The translations under genes were made by a program, and so were the position numbers. From NCBI RefSeq assembly GCF_006265225.1, contig NZ_VDCS01000012.1:124001-188000 (forward strand): DNA of 64,000 bases, in the 5' to 3' direction. Within the stretch, counting starts at the first letter, position 1; every line of letters starts with the position of its first letter. Of the stretch, positions 42,901 through 51,537 are shown piece after piece. This DNA comes from Allotamlana fucoidanivorans. GTDB lineage: Bacteria > Bacteroidota > Bacteroidia > Flavobacteriales > Flavobacteriaceae. Below the pieces are notes generated by a model, which saw only the letters and a list, made by a program, of their open reading frames with translations, did not search any database and was not told the origin of the DNA.

Positions 42901-44172
42901 ATGCAACGCGACGAACAAATTTTTGAACTCATTCAAGCAGAAAAAGAACGCCAACTTCATGGTATAGAACTTATTGCTTCAGAGAATTTTGTAAGCCCTC
43001 AAGTGATGGAAGCTGCTGGCTCTGTGTTAACAAATAAATACGCCGAAGGGTATCCAGGAAAGCGTTATTATGGAGGATGTGAAGTGGTTGATGAAGTTGA
43101 GCAAATAGCTATAGATAGAGCAAAAACCTTGTTTGGAGCTGAATATGTAAATGTGCAACCTCATTCTGGAAGTCAAGCTAATACAGCTGTTTATCACGCT
43201 TGCTTAAAACCAGGAGATAAAATTTTAGGTTTTGACTTGTCACATGGAGGGCATTTAACTCACGGTTCTCCTGTAAATTTTTCAGGAAAACTTTATAACC
43301 CTGTGTTTTATGGTGTAGAGCAGGAGACAGGGGTTTTAAATTATGATAAAATACAAGAAATTGCCACAAAAGAGCAACCTAAATTGATTATTGCGGGTGC
43401 TTCAGCGTATTCGCGCGATATTGACTTTAAACGTTTTAGAGAAATAGCCGATAGTGTAGGTGCTATTTTATTAGCTGATATATCACATCCTGCGGGTTTA
43501 ATCGCTAAAGGAATTTTAAATGATCCACTACCACATTGCCATGTAGTAACTACTACAACGCATAAAACATTGAGAGGACCAAGAGGTGGTATGATTATGA
43601 TGGGTAAAGATTTTGATAACCCGTTTGGTATTCAATTGAAAAATGGAAGCTTACGTAAAATGTCTTCTTTATTAGATTCTGCAGTGTTTCCAGGAAATCA
43701 AGGTGGACCATTAGAGCATATCATAGCAGCAAAGGCTATTGCTTTTGGAGAAGCGCTAACAGATGAGTTTTTACATTATCAATTACAAGTAAAAAAGAAT
43801 GCATCTGCTATGGCTGATGCTTTGGTAGCTAAAGGTTATAATATTATTTCAGGAGGTACAGACAATCATTGCATGTTAATTGATTTACGTAATAAAAACC
43901 TGTCTGGAAAAGATGCTGAGCAGGCTTTAGTTAAAGCAGATATTACGGTGAATAAAAATATGGTGCCATTTGATGATAAATCGCCATTTGTAACATCAGG
44001 TATTCGTTTAGGAGCAGCAGCTGTTACTACCAGAGGATTGAAAGAAGCAGATATGATTACTATAGTTGATTTAATAGATGAGGTGGTAGCCAATTTTGAA
44101 GATGAGGCAAAACTTGACGCGGTAAAAGATAAAGTGAATGCCATGATGAAGGATAAACCTTTGTTTGTGTAA
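42901..44172 (+). CDS. glyA: Serine hydroxymethyltransferase
   Basis: 423 residues, full length. Landmarks: [50 protein letters not shown] and the PLP-Lys motif [14 protein letters not shown]. It converts serine and tetrahydrofolate to glycine and methylene-tetrahydrofolate. It stands alone, with a strong bidirectional terminator behind it. Confidence 0.97.
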   Translation: MQRDEQIFELIQAEKERQLHGIELIASENFVSPQVMEAAGSVLTNKYAEGYPGKRYYGGCEVVDEVEQIAIDRAKTLFGAEYVNVQPHSGSQANTAVYHACLKPGDKILGFDLSHGGHLTHGSPVNFSGKLYNPVFYGVEQETGVLNYDKIQEIATKEQPKLIIAGASAYSRDIDFKRFREIADSVGAILLADISHPAGLIAKGILNDPLPHCHVVTTTTHKTLRGPRGGMIMMGKDFDNPFGIQLKNGSLRKMSSLLDSAVFPGNQGGPLEHIIAAKAIAFGEALTDEFLHYQLQVKKNASAMADALVAKGYNIISGGTDNHCMLIDLRNKNLSGKDAEQALVKADITVNKNMVPFDDKSPFVTSGIRLGAAAVTTRGLKEADMITIVDLIDEVVANFEDEAKLDAVKDKVNAMMKDKPLFV

Positions 44173-44213
44173 GCACGAACTATACTTTAATCTATCTAGG
44201 GGTTCAATAAAAT

Positions 44214-44243
44214 AAAATCCTGCATCGTTTTGTGCAGGATTTT
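44214..44243. terminator. Bidirectional terminator between glyA and a lipoprotein gene
   Basis: AAAATCCTGCA (44214-44224) pairs with TGCAGGATTTT (44233-44243), with T-run on the plus side and A-run (T on minus) on the other. Confidence 0.8.
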
Positions 44244-44287
44244 TTAGTTTGTCTTGTTTGAATTTTAAGATTAAGTGTATTACTTTT

Positions 44288-45850
44288 TTACTCTTCAGGA
44301 AATGTTGTATGTTGGTAGGCCCCAATATCTGGAGCGCTTGTTCTGTTAATGTTCAAAAGATCTAGAGGTATTTGACTAGCAAACTCTATATTGCCTTTAT
44401 TGATGCCTTCAGACTCATTACCTATAAGCATATTGTTTTGCTCTGTGTTTTTAAAATCTGGATTTTGATTTAAAATCACATTTTCATAAAGCAACACATT
44501 ATTGAAGTCATAGTTGGGACTATCAAATTCTCCGCTATGATCATTAAAACGCATTAAGCAATTGGTAAATTTAAAGTTGAAATTTACGGTTTCGTCTTCA
44601 AGTTCATCAAGTAATATTTCAATATTATCATTGCCATAAATAAGACAATTATTAAAGTTGGCCTCGGTTAAGTCTGTTACAATAGCATTGTTATCTTCGT
44701 CTAAAACAAAATTGTTAAGCAATAGGGCAGGAAATTGTCTAAAGCCATTATTCCAGTAATTAGTAATAGTACAATGTGTCAAGTTGTACTTGCCGCCAAA
44801 TGTTCCAGCAAATGAAGATAAACCTGAATTATTTATTACCATATTTTCAGCTTTAATAGAGGTGTTTCTTCCTAAAACACCAAAACTACTTGCGTTATAA
44901 ATTTGGGTATTACTTAAATTGAGTTTATTATTAGGAGTGTCAAGATTACCATCAGATAGAACACCAATCGTGGCATTTTTTATTGTAGCATAGCTAATAC
45001 GGTTGTTTATACTACCTTCAAATAGCCAAATAGTGCCCCATTGCCCTGGCACATCAGAAAACTCAGGTTCTAAACGATCTCCTTCAAGAATCACCTCATT
45101 TTCCAGTATTTGTTGATCTGTACTATAGGTACCGTTTATGTGTAAAGACGCATTGTTTAAAACAATTAGTCCGGAGTTGTCGTGAAAATGTAATCTCGCA
45201 CCAGCTTCAATAGTTAATGTTTTATTCTCTGGAACAGCCGCGAAACCATATATTACATAGGGTTTTTCATTAGTAAAAGTAAGCTCTTCAGGAAGCAATT
45301 CTCGTCCTTGTAAATCTGTTTCAACCAGTTCGCCATCAATGTTTATTTTTAAAGTTTCAATAACTTTAGTAGTTTCATCTCTATCAGGGTAAATAAACAC
45401 AGCATCTTTAACCAAAGTAACCAATTCTACCTTTTGTAAATTTGTTCCAGTATTAAATTCAATTTGATCTGTGTATAAATAGGCAGCATCTGGATTAGGA
45501 AAATTATTGATATTAATGGTCGACTCTACAAAAATAAATAGACTGTCATTTGCAAGAATTTCTACATTTTCAAAGTTTTTTCCTGTTAGGCCATCCACAT
45601 TTAACCTATAATAGGAAGTTTCTCCTAAAGCTAATTTAACTATAGGAATAGAAATGTCATTATTACTTTTATTATATACTTTTAAATTATATGTACTAGA
45701 ACCAATATTAGTGAATACTGTGTCTAAATAGACCGTGTCTTTGGAGAACTGAAGATTTCCAGTGGCAGGTGTAAATTCAAAATCTTTTCTGCATGAACTC
45801 CAAAGTGTTATGAATCCAAGAAAAATGAAAAAATAAAAGTAGCGTTTCAT
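44288..45850 (-). CDS. Lipoprotein with Ig-like N-terminal and predicted parallel beta-helix domain
   Basis: 520 residues, lipobox LWSSC (Cys20). Residues about 35-150 look like an Ig-like/abnormal-spindle-type beta domain (LQFSKDTVYLDTVFTNIGSSTYNLKVYN). About 200-490 are repeats of short strands with Asn turns (NAS-LHINGTYST, NRISYATIKNATIG, NNFVLDEDNN, NNCLIYGNDNIEIL), typical of a right-handed parallel beta-helix; the C-terminal DIGAYQH motif occurs in choice-of-anchor/pectate-lyase-like proteins of this phylum. A cell-surface role is likely; no catalytic residues can be assigned. Confidence 0.65.
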   Translation of the reverse strand: MKRYFYFFIFLGFITLWSSCRKDFEFTPATGNLQFSKDTVYLDTVFTNIGSSTYNLKVYNKSNNDISIPIVKLALGETSYYRLNVDGLTGKNFENVEILANDSLFIFVESTININNFPNPDAAYLYTDQIEFNTGTNLQKVELVTLVKDAVFIYPDRDETTKVIETLKINIDGELVETDLQGRELLPEELTFTNEKPYVIYGFAAVPENKTLTIEAGARLHFHDNSGLIVLNNASLHINGTYSTDQQILENEVILEGDRLEPEFSDVPGQWGTIWLFEGSINNRISYATIKNATIGVLSDGNLDTPNNKLNLSNTQIYNASSFGVLGRNTSIKAENMVINNSGLSSFAGTFGGKYNLTHCTITNYWNNGFRQFPALLLNNFVLDEDNNAIVTDLTEANFNNCLIYGNDNIEILLDELEDETVNFNFKFTNCLMRFNDHSGEFDSPNYDFNNVLLYENVILNQNPDFKNTEQNNMLIGNESEGINKGNIEFASQIPLDLLNINRTSAPDIGAYQHTTFPEE

Positions 45851-46530
45851 AAAGGGGTAATACTAATTTAGTCAGCAATTATTGGCTAAAATAATGGTTT
45901 TGAGACTATGTTTATGGTGTTAAGAGGTATTTAATTGAAATTCTGATTTAATTTTTGACCTAAAGTCTTAATAAAAGTGTAAATAATATATCGCAGCATC
46001 AGTTATTGTAATGCCATGAATTATGGTTTATTGGTTAAAATTATAAAGAAACATTCTACTTGGTTAAAGAAATTTAATGTGTTTTTTGTTGTTTAGTTAG
46101 CTTTGACTTTCAAAGGTGGTTTAATCACAAAAAGCCCATCTTTCAAGACGAACTTTTTGAATATTTTTTTGATTTTAATATTACCTAGCTTGCACTTCAT
46201 ATGGAGATATAACCGTTTCTGAATTGATAACTGGGAGGTAATTCAGAAGAGATATTATTTTTGAAACCTCAATCTTTTAAGCTTAACCTCCCAGTCTCCA
46301 TGAAATCACATCAAATTAACTGACATGAATTTTTATAAGCGTTTTTAGTTTAGGGTGTCATATTTAATCTGGTTGAAAGGTAAGCGTTAGAGTGCAAACC
46401 ATATAATAATTTTTTGCATTGTACAGGTAAAATATATGGCTGTTTACATCTCTATAATCAGCTAGGCTGCTCTTAATAAACTCGAGTGTTTAAATACACA
46501 AACCGAGACTAAAGCTTTGTCAAAGATTTA
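45851..46530. other. 680-bp stretch without a gene
   Basis: Neither strand has a convincing coding frame. The stretch is AT-rich and contains a folded element at 46201-46301 (listed separately). It separates two minus-strand lipoprotein genes, and could include the long leader of the 44288-45850 gene or a small RNA gene. Confidence 0.5.
46201..46301. other. Compact set of overlapping inverted repeats, possible pseudoknotted RNA
   Basis: A 9-bp hairpin TTCTGAATT (46217-46225)/AATTCAGAA (46240-46248) has a 14-nt loop. Ten nt of that loop, ACTGGGAGGT (46230-46239), are perfectly complementary to ACCTCCCAGT (46286-46295). An outer pair ATGGAGA (46201-46207)/TCTCCAT (46295-46301) encloses both. 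Loop-to-downstream pairing is the layout of an H-type pseudoknot or two alternative folds. On the minus strand the next gene start is at 45850. Confidence 0.4.
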
Positions 46531-47151
46531 TTAATTTCCCTTTTGTAATGTTAAAGTGCCTTCGTTCATAAAGAAATCGGTATAAAAAGGGTCATCTCCA
46601 TCATCGCCTGTAGTCCCTATATGAACAAATGCATTGGTTTTAGCGCTGCCAGATGCACCTTCAAAACGACCTGTTCCACCAATAAATATTACATCATCAT
46701 TGAAATATAAAAGATAGTCTGGATTACCTCCTGTATTCAATACTATTTGACCTTCGTTTATTGTAAAGTGTAATTCGTCTCCATTGGCGGCAACAAATTT
46801 TCCAGATTCTACAAACGAGTATGATGCATCACTACGTACACAAAATGTCATAAATATTTCTGATAGTTGCCCCAAATGAGCCATTTCTCCGTTCCCTTTC
46901 ATTCTCATTGTTTCTCTTGAACTACCTTCTTCACATTCACCAGTACCTGGTGGAAGTGCACGCCAAACGGTAAATGTAGCTTTAAAAGGCACGTTAACTT
47001 CGTTATCAACCTTTCCTAAATCTCCTTTTAAGGTGAAATTTTCATTTAGAGTCATATCTTCCTCTAATAAGAGTTCATCATTGTTTTTTTCGCAGGCACA
47101 CATAAGTATTAACCCGATGATTGTGATGCCAATTAATTTAAGTGTTTTCAT
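46531..47151 (-). CDS. Small lipoprotein with GGTGRFEGASG-type beta-barrel motif
   Basis: 206 residues, lipobox LMCAC (Cys20). The mature protein is beta-rich. IFIGGTGRFEGASGSAKTNAFV resembles the motif of allene-oxide-cyclase-barrel-like and related extracellular proteins of Bacteroidota. No active site can be named. It lies 189 nt downstream of the gene for the transmembrane AraC/TPR regulator on the same strand and could be its target or partner, but that is only positional. Confidence 0.6.
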   Translation of the reverse strand: MKTLKLIGITIIGLILMCACEKNNDELLLEEDMTLNENFTLKGDLGKVDNEVNVPFKATFTVWRALPPGTGECEEGSSRETMRMKGNGEMAHLGQLSEIFMTFCVRSDASYSFVESGKFVAANGDELHFTINEGQIVLNTGGNPDYLLYFNDDVIFIGGTGRFEGASGSAKTNAFVHIGTTGDDGDDPFYTDFFMNEGTLTLQKGN

Positions 47152-47340
47152 GATTTTTAGTTTAACAGTTAATGTTGGTTTTCAAGATTATATTCATTTC
47201 GAGAATATAATATGGACATCAATCGATTGATAAATAGCTATTTGTAAATTAACCAATTCATAGGGCAGAAAAAAACACGTATGTTGCAAAAACTTTAAAG
47301 TTTTTTGAAACATATGTTGCCTTGCTAAAAATGGAACTTA

Positions 47341-49203
47341 TTAGTTGTTAGAAACCCAAGGAAGATTCATTTTTTCCATGAGTACTATAAACCTTGAATT
47401 CGATTCAAGTTGGGTTGCAAAATATCTATAGGGTGCATCTCCCAAACGATCTCCTTTGTTGAACGCATCTTCAAGTAGGTTCATAGCTTTTTCTTGCTCA
47501 TTAAGAAAGGTATAGCAATGCGCTTTTGGAAGAGATTGCTCTAAAGATGTAGCTAACCATAACATTAAGCCATCTCGTCCTGATTTATGGTAAATGAGGT
47601 TCAAATCGTCTTCAGGAATTTTATTCGTTAATAATTTAAGATTTATCTTTTTAATGTAATCCAAAACTTCCTCATCATTTTTTAATGCATAATTTGCCCA
47701 AAATTGATACAATAAGGGACGTATTTTTTCCTTGTTGAGATCTTCTCCTATTTTAGAATCTATTAAGGACTGAGGATAATTTCCTCTAAATAAATATAGT
47801 TTGGCACTTACTTCTCTAACAATGTAAGATAATGGATCTATTTCAAGCGCCTTGTTGATATGCTTACGGGCTTCATCATCCTTATCAATGTAACTCAAAA
47901 ATTCTGCATATCGGTGATGAAGAGTCGAGTAGTTGTTATTAAACTCTAAGGCATTTGAAAATGAGGTTTGAGCGTTAGCCCAATCCCAATCAATAAAAAA
48001 ATAAAGCGTGGCCAATACAGTGTGAGCTTCCGCGAGTCTCGGCTCTAACTCTAAAGCTTTTAAAGCGTAAGTTTCTGCTTTATTTCTGTTTTCTCGCATT
48101 TCAGTAGAATCTGAAGTTTCCCATATTTTAAGAAAATAAGTGTCACCCAAACCGGCATATGCTAGGGCATAGGTTGAATCTTCTGCAATGGCTTTGTTAA
48201 AGTAATTCGCAGCAGTTTTGTAATCTTTCCAAAGCCGCTTACCCCAGTAATAGCGTCCGAGTTGGTAAAATTCAAAAGCTTTGATATTTTCAGTTGGATT
48301 TTTCTTGATAATGTCTGTTTGTTGTTTGGTAAGAACTGTACTAAGATCTGATGAAATTTGTAATGCAATTTCACTTTGAATTTTAAAAATATCTGCTAAA
48401 TCCTTGTCGAATGTTTTCATCCATATATGGTCATCACGCATGGCATCGATAAGTTGTACCGTGATTCTAACCTTATTGTTAGATTTACGAACACTTCCTT
48501 CAAGGATATGAGTAACCCCAAGTTCAGAAGCTATTGTAGGTATTTTTTTTGAAGTTTTATCTCGATAGGTTTCTGAAGATGTTCGGGAAATTACCTTAAG
48601 GTTGTTAATAGTTGCTAACCGGTTTAGCAAATCCTCCATAAGACCATCAGCAAAATATTGATTATTTTCATCATTACTTAAATTTTTAAATGGTAATATG
48701 GCGATGGATTTTTCAGTAGTGGTCGATGTTTCCTTTTTAGGAGAGAAATAATAAAGCGACCAACCCCCTAAAACCAGCATAAAAACAATTGCAACAACGT
48801 TATAGATTGTGCGGTGTGGTTTTATTTGCTGAATATTAAATCTTTTTGTTAAGAGTTTCTGCTCAGTTGTTTCAATGATAATTTTTTTTGCTTCACTAGG
48901 TGCATAACCATAACGATCGTGAAAACATTTATTAAAATAGGAGGTGCTATTGAATCCAACTTGATAGGCAATTTCGGAAATAGTAGCAGTATTCTCTTGT
49001 AGTAGTTTTAGAGCTTCATCGAGCCGAATTTCTCGAATAAACTGACTAATTGAAATACCTTTTAATTTTTTTAACCTGCGGTGAAGGTGCGAACGACTGA
49101 TACCAGCAATTTCCGATAAATGTTCTACACTGAATTGTTCATTGGTAAGATTATTGAGAACAATCTGTTTCAGTTTGTGTATAAATTCCTTATCCTGGTT
49201 CAT
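47341..49203 (-). CDS. Transmembrane AraC-type regulator with TolB-like and TPR domains
   Basis: 620 residues. An AraC HTH sits at the N-terminus (about 10-105: VEHLSEIAGISRSHLHRRLKKL, EIAYQVGFNSTSYFNKCF), one membrane helix at about 135-155, then a TolB/FlgO-like domain (SIAILPFKNLSNDENNQYFADGLMEDLL, ISRTSSETY) at about 163-290 and TPR repeats to the end (ALAYAGLGDTYF, AEAHTVLATLYFF). The order DNA-binding/membrane/TolB-like/TPR copies that of CadC-like regulators, but with an AraC head. The sensor part would lie in the periplasm. The next gene downstream, a lipoprotein, may be regulated by it. Confidence 0.85.
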   Translation of the reverse strand: MNQDKEFIHKLKQIVLNNLTNEQFSVEHLSEIAGISRSHLHRRLKKLKGISISQFIREIRLDEALKLLQENTATISEIAYQVGFNSTSYFNKCFHDRYGYAPSEAKKIIIETTEQKLLTKRFNIQQIKPHRTIYNVVAIVFMLVLGGWSLYYFSPKKETSTTTEKSIAILPFKNLSNDENNQYFADGLMEDLLNRLATINNLKVISRTSSETYRDKTSKKIPTIASELGVTHILEGSVRKSNNKVRITVQLIDAMRDDHIWMKTFDKDLADIFKIQSEIALQISSDLSTVLTKQQTDIIKKNPTENIKAFEFYQLGRYYWGKRLWKDYKTAANYFNKAIAEDSTYALAYAGLGDTYFLKIWETSDSTEMRENRNKAETYALKALELEPRLAEAHTVLATLYFFIDWDWANAQTSFSNALEFNNNYSTLHHRYAEFLSYIDKDDEARKHINKALEIDPLSYIVREVSAKLYLFRGNYPQSLIDSKIGEDLNKEKIRPLLYQFWANYALKNDEEVLDYIKKINLKLLTNKIPEDDLNLIYHKSGRDGLMLWLATSLEQSLPKAHCYTFLNEQEKAMNLLEDAFNKGDRLGDAPYRYFATQLESNSRFIVLMEKMNLPWVSNN

Positions 49204-49395
49204 TCTATCTAAAGAGATGTTGAGGTTAAGTTTATGGAACTGTATTTTAAAGATAATATAAACTTAAGACTAAAGCAATTTTATACATCGACGATTTGAA
49301 CCTAAATTAACTAGAATTTTTGTCTAAACATAACAATTGCACATGACCCATAATCCGTTTTTTAAATGTATTCAGAATAAATTTTTAGACTAAAA

Positions 49396-49432
49396 ACAAC
49401 AAAACCCCGCTATTAGCGAGGTTTCTTGTTGT
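49396..49432 (-). terminator. Terminator hairpin overlapping the left border repeat
   Basis: ACAACAA...TTGTTGT and AACCCCGCTA...TAGCGAGGTT give a stem of about 17 bp with minor irregularity. On the minus strand it directly follows the tRNA-3'-end-like repeat at 49431-49445 and is followed by T-rich sequence, as expected for an original tRNA terminator. The rest of 49204-49395 shows nothing recognisable. Confidence 0.6.
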
Positions 49433-49445
49433 GATCGCGACAGGA
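49431..49445. repeat. Left border repeat, copy of the tRNA-Arg 3' end
   Basis: GTGATCGCGACAGGA is identical to 57616-57630, where it forms the acceptor and part of the T arm of tRNA-Arg. Extending outward, TGT(T/A) gives 18 of 19 matches. Beyond it (49446-49458) only a faint resemblance to a T arm remains, so no second tRNA is present. Confidence 0.55.
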
Positions 49446-49484
49446 ATGGACTTGCAACAAAAACTTGGACATTTAGTTGAGTGA

Positions 49485-50339
49485 CTAAGCAGCTAGCTTT
49501 TTGTTATACATATCTACTTCAAATTCTTTAATTGTTCTGTTTCCTAAAAAGGAATGTCTTCTTTTGTGGTTGTACCAAGTTTCTATCCATTGAAAGATGG
49601 AAAGTTCAGCCTCAGATTTTAGTTTGTATTTATGGGCATATACCCATTCTACTTTTAATGATTTAAAAAAGGACTCTGCCACAGCATTATCCCAGCAGTT
49701 GCCCTTTCGGCTCATGGATTGTTTTATTAGACCATTATAGTTGTTTATCAAAGCCGTAAATTCTTGGCTTGCGTACTGTACACCTCTATCCGAATGGAAT
49801 ATCAGAGGCTGTGTTAATTCTGTGTTTTTTATTGCCATATCCCAAGCTTTTACAATGGTATCCTTAGTGGAGAGCTTACTGCTTAGTGCCCATCCTATCA
49901 CTTTACGATTAAACAGTTCTATGATTACCGTAAGATATAACCATCCTTGTTTTGTTCTTATATAGGTAATATCGCTAACCCAAACCTGATTTTCTCTATC
50001 AACATCGAAACATTGGTTTAATAAGTTTGGGGCTATTGGGTAATTGTGACTGCTATCAGTAGTCGCTTTAAATTTGCGTCTTCTTTTGGCAAATAAATAA
50101 TTGGCTCGCATCATACGTGCCACTCTAGGTTTAGATACCTTGTACCCCATGGCCTCTAATTCTGATTTAATCCGTGGCGCCCCATAGCTTTGGTAACTGG
50201 TCTCAAATATAGATTTGATAAGGCCCCCTAGCTTTTGATTCTCCAACCATAGGTTGCTTGGACTCGCTCTTAGCCAATAATAATAACCACTTTTGCTAAC
50301 ACTTAGCACCTTACACATCATCTCAACAGGGAATTTCAT
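49485..50339 (-). CDS. IS3-family transposase orfB (DDE integrase)
   Basis: 284 residues. An HTH_21 segment (YQSYGAPRIKSELEAMGYKVSKPRVARMM) precedes the rve catalytic core, with the DDE triad in VSDITYI, FHSDRGVQY and WDNAVAESFF. The C-terminal WYNHKRRHSFLGNRTIKEFE is typical. Intact by sequence. ATG 50339 is used; the frame is open upstream (FIKQHQMKF), as expected if it is normally made as an OrfAB fusion by frameshifting. Confidence 0.92.
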   Translation of the reverse strand: MKFPVEMMCKVLSVSKSGYYYWLRASPSNLWLENQKLGGLIKSIFETSYQSYGAPRIKSELEAMGYKVSKPRVARMMRANYLFAKRRRKFKATTDSSHNYPIAPNLLNQCFDVDRENQVWVSDITYIRTKQGWLYLTVIIELFNRKVIGWALSSKLSTKDTIVKAWDMAIKNTELTQPLIFHSDRGVQYASQEFTALINNYNGLIKQSMSRKGNCWDNAVAESFFKSLKVEWVYAHKYKLKSEAELSIFQWIETWYNHKRRHSFLGNRTIKEFEVDMYNKKLAA

Positions 50340-50663
50340 CTGGTGCTGCTTTATAAACCGGTATTTTCCTGTCGCTCACGGAGAAGATGCCAATCGCCTT
50401 TTTTAAGATATCACGTTCCATTTCTGCGTCTTTAAGCGCTTTTTTTAACGAGCTATCTCTTTCTCTTCATCAGTCAATTTGGGCTTACCTCGACCAGGAA
50501 AACTATTCTTGCCATAGTCCTTTAATTCCTTACGCCAACGATAAAGCACTGATGGGAATATATCTAAATCTTCACTTACTTTTTTTACGTTGCCTTTGGC
50601 ATAGCTCAACTCCACTGCCTTTTGCTTAAATTCTAATGTGTAATGTTTGGGTTTACTTCTCAT
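50323..50663 (-). pseudogene. IS3-family orfA, apparently frameshifted
   Basis: From ATG 50663 the frame reads an HTH protein (MRSKPKHYTLEFKQKAVEL, VLYRWRKELKDYGKNSFPG) and stops at TAA 50447-50445. Its usual C-terminal leucine-zipper-like part (LKKALKDAEMERDILKKA) continues in the -1 frame to a stop at 50323. Restoring one T before the seven-A run (50446-50440) would join them. The stop precedes the A-run, so ordinary slippage on that run would not bypass it; a one-base loss is the simplest reading. A sequencing or assembly error in the homopolymer is possible. Confidence 0.6.
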
Positions 50664-50737
50664 AATTGCTAAATTAACAACTAGCAAACATATTCTCTCA
50701 TCTTTTTGTCCAGTCTAATGTAGTAATTCCATAAAGT

Positions 50738-51397
50738 TTAATTAGCATTGATAACACTACCAGATCCAGTAATATTGGTATTTATGATGGGTGTTCCTTT
50801 GTAATACACATCACCACTTCCTTCTATATCGACATCCAAATTATCTGAACAACTTATTTTTACATCTCCAGAGCCTTCAATGTCTATAGTGCAATCATTT
50901 ACTAGAAAATCAAACCCTGAAATATTACCAGATCCTTGATTTTTAATAGCTAAACTTGTTGAAACACCGTCAATTTCAATATTCCCAGTGCCTTCATTAT
51001 CTATTGAAAAAGCACCATTATTATCAACATTATGAATGTACATATCTCCAATTCCTGAATTTGTTAATCCATTTAAATTAACTACGGTAATGTTTGCACG
51101 TACCGTAATATCTCTATAATTATAATTTTCGTTTAAGCGCATCCGTAATTCATTATTACTCACACTCGCTCTCACTTGTCCAATAATGTTATCATCTGCT
51201 GTAATTTCTACGGATTGAGATGCGCCTTGAGTAACTGTCACTTCAAAAACGCCTTCGCTATTGATTTTTGCAAATGTATCAACTGTTCTTGTTTCAGTTG
51301 TTAAATTTCCTGACCCAATAAGGGTGTCATCATCGTCTGAACACGATGTAATACATGCCAATAATATTAGTATTGGTAACATAAATAAATTTTTCAT
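50738..51397 (-). CDS. GIN-domain (DUF2807) lipoprotein
   Basis: From ATG 51397 the protein has 219 residues and a good lipobox (ILLACITSC). An in-frame ATG at 51517 adds 40 polar residues before the signal and is unlikely. The mature part is a DUF2807/GIN head domain: repeated short strands with Gly-Ser-Gly turns (NEGTGNIEIDG, NQGSGNISGF, IEGSGDVKISC, IEGSGDVYYKG, ITGSGSVI). Family members are secreted beta-solenoids often next to two-component or TonB systems in this phylum. It follows the TonB receptor gene in the same direction (140 nt) and belongs to the element cargo. Confidence 0.8.
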   Translation of the reverse strand: MKNLFMLPILILLACITSCSDDDDTLIGSGNLTTETRTVDTFAKINSEGVFEVTVTQGASQSVEITADDNIIGQVRASVSNNELRMRLNENYNYRDITVRANITVVNLNGLTNSGIGDMYIHNVDNNGAFSIDNEGTGNIEIDGVSTSLAIKNQGSGNISGFDFLVNDCTIDIEGSGDVKISCSDNLDVDIEGSGDVYYKGTPIINTNITGSGSVINAN

Positions 51398-51537
51398 TTT
51401 TCTTGTTTTTAAGTTTAACTCTTGATTTAACTTTACCAATGGTATCCATTGAAAATTTATAGGGTGCCATTCGTTTTCTGATTGATTTTTGTTGATGTGC
51501 TTATTAATTGTTTCCATAATTTTGTTTTTATTTAATG

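Larger units (their letters stand above)
49466..50712 (-). mobile_element. IS3-family insertion sequence
   Basis: About 1.25 kb holding orfA and orfB. Ends are imperfect inverted repeats beginning TGGACA (49466 inward; TGTCCA ending at 50712), with about 16 of 23 matches between the arms. Flanking 3-4 bp are not identical, so no target duplication can be shown. It sits only 20 bp inside the left border repeat of the tRNA-Arg element. Confidence 0.75.

Noticed and set aside
49431-49465. A second tRNA gene at the left border
   Set aside because: Only the 3' acceptor strand and a few T-arm bases match; no D arm, anticodon arm or 5' acceptor strand is present.
49463-50716. Target-site duplication of the IS3 copy
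   Set aside because: The 3-4 bases on the two sides of the proposed ends differ.
51398-51517. 40-residue N-terminal extension of the GIN lipoprotein
   Set aside because: It is polar, precedes a complete lipoprotein signal and is not expected in the family; ATG 51397 is a better start.
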